Position numbers and translations under genes: made by a program. A model generated the notes under the pieces. It was not told the DNA's origin and did not search any database. It was given only the letters and a program-made list of their open reading frames with translations. This document shows, piece by piece, positions 63,297 to 64,000 of a stretch of DNA of 64,000 nucleotides. The DNA comes from Thalassobaculum sp. OXR-137 (lineage in GTDB: Bacteria > Pseudomonadota > Alphaproteobacteria > Thalassobaculales > Thalassobaculaceae): the NCBI RefSeq assembly GCF_034377285.1, contig NZ_CP139715.1, positions 1,302,001-1,366,000 on the forward strand, in the 5' to 3' direction. Positions within the stretch are counted from its first letter, which is position 1; each line of letters opens with the position of its first letter.

Positions 63297-64000
63297 ATGG
63301 CGCGCGTGCTTGTCACCGGCGGGGCCGGTTATGTCGGCTCCCATGCCTGCAAGGCCCTGGCCCGTGCCGGACACGAACCGATCGTGCTCGACAACCTGTC
63401 GCAGGGACATCGCGCTCTGGTGCGGTGGGGGCCGCTGGTGGTCGGCGATATCGCCGACCCGGTCTGTGTCGATGGAGTCTTTCGCGAGTACCGCCCTGAC
63501 GCGGTCATGCATTTTGCCGCGATCGCCAGCGTCGGCGAGTCGATGGTCGATCCGGCGGTCTACTATCGGATCAATATCGGCGGCACCATGACGATCCTCG
63601 ATGCGATGCGGGATCACGATGTCGCCCCGCTGGTTTTTTCGAGCAGCTGCGCGGTCTACGGCTGCCCGCCGACCGCCCTGATCGTCGAGGAGAGTTCACT
63701 GGAGCCGGTGAACCCGTACGGCGCCAGCAAGAAGATGATGGAACGAATCATCGCCGATTACGGGCAGGCATACGGGCACCGATCGCTCTGCCTGCGCTAT
63801 TTCAACGCCGGCGGGGCCGACCCGGACGGCGAGGCGGGCGAATCCCACGATCCGGAAACCCACGTCATTCCGTTGCTGCTGATGGCCGCGACCGGCCGGA
63901 TCCCGCAGTTCGATATCTACGGCACGGACTACCCGACACCGGACGGCAGCGCGATCCGGGACTATGTCCATGTCAGCGACCTGGCGGAAGCGCATGTCGC
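63297..64000 (+). CDS. galE: UDP-glucose 4-epimerase (C-terminus beyond window)
   Basis: An extended short-chain dehydrogenase cut by the window end after ~234 codons. It opens MARVLVTGGAGYVGSHACKALARA, with the TGxxGxxG NAD site (residues 7-14). The catalytic Ser is in SSSCAVYG (about 123) and the YxxxK motif is YGASK (about 145-149). LRYFNAGGADPDGE and the late RDYVHVSDLA are GalE signatures. It interconverts UDP-glucose and UDP-galactose and could feed the MGDG-type glycosyltransferase upstream. GAGGAG ribosome binding site lies 6 bp before the ATG. Confidence 0.93.
   Translation, partial: MARVLVTGGAGYVGSHACKALARAGHEPIVLDNLSQGHRALVRWGPLVVGDIADPVCVDGVFREYRPDAVMHFAAIASVGESMVDPAVYYRINIGGTMTILDAMRDHDVAPLVFSSSCAVYGCPPTALIVEESSLEPVNPYGASKKMMERIIADYGQAYGHRSLCLRYFNAGGADPDGEAGESHDPETHVIPLLLMAATGRIPQFDIYGTDYPTPDGSAIRDYVHVSDLAEAHV

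Overview
The window is GC-rich, tightly packed bacterial chromosome. The thrS-infC pair, the lpxK-waaA lipid A/Kdo genes, a class I coq7, an SDHAF4-like protein, a HIG1-domain protein and the ETF/3-hydroxyacyl-CoA dehydrogenase cluster together point to an alphaproteobacterium. Rhodospirillales-type is my best guess, from gene content only. About 66 protein genes and one tRNA can be supported. Most are core or housekeeping genes. Accessory signals are one IS110-family insertion sequence, several palindromic intergenic repeats and a lipid-modification-like locus at the right end.

Layout. 1-959: 3' end of an ABC polysaccharide exporter operon. 1097-4701: minus-strand cluster (HIG1 protein, cobalamin adenosyltransferase, etfB, etfA, hydroxyacyl-CoA dehydrogenase). 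4930-6879: chemoreceptor. 6889-9412: cupin protein, ArsR regulator and two small dimeric alpha/beta-barrel enzymes. 9539-13289: two Bcr/CflA-type efflux pumps around a YgjP-like metallopeptidase, then a GNAT protein. 13402-15896: thrS-infC, with infC apparently starting at an ATC codon. 16218-17270: redoxin-like/2OG-oxygenase fusion. 17294-18067: four-copy array of a 117-bp palindromic element. 18132-20302: lysozyme and a Rid-GST-Rid set. 20480-22188: DUF1007 and NicO metal exporter. 22160-24390: two glycosyltransferases. 24442-33984: hydrolase, histidine kinase, TPR protein, MarR regulator, leucyl aminopeptidase, GST, lipoprotein, nitroreductase, Lon-like protease and a PcaD-like hydrolase. 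34202-35146: IS110 transposase with a structured upstream leader that may encode a bridge RNA. 35455-43046: htpX, SDHAF4, a PEP-mutase/isocitrate lyase family enzyme, a zinc dehydrogenase, rsmD, an rRNA pseudouridine synthase, tadA, ChaC and DUF2125. 43077-47432: EAL-CBS-GGDEF protein, TIR-like protein, and a divergent MFS/AraC pair. 47440-52283: purD, methyltransferase, xseA, M23 peptidase. 52287-57031: envelope and quinone operon read leftward (VTT membrane protein, dsbB, coq7, DUF374 acyltransferase, waaA, lpxK). 57193-57279: tRNA-Leu(CAA). 57315-64000: MGDG-synthase-like glycosyltransferase, two tandem paralogous radical SAM enzymes of identical length, a small membrane protein and galE (cut by the window end).

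The most promising candidates for undescribed biology are the tandem radical SAM pair in its glycolipid-like context (58951-62494), the possible IS110 bridge RNA (34032-34201) and the palindromic repeat array (17294-18067). I see no CRISPR array, prophage or classical defence island.
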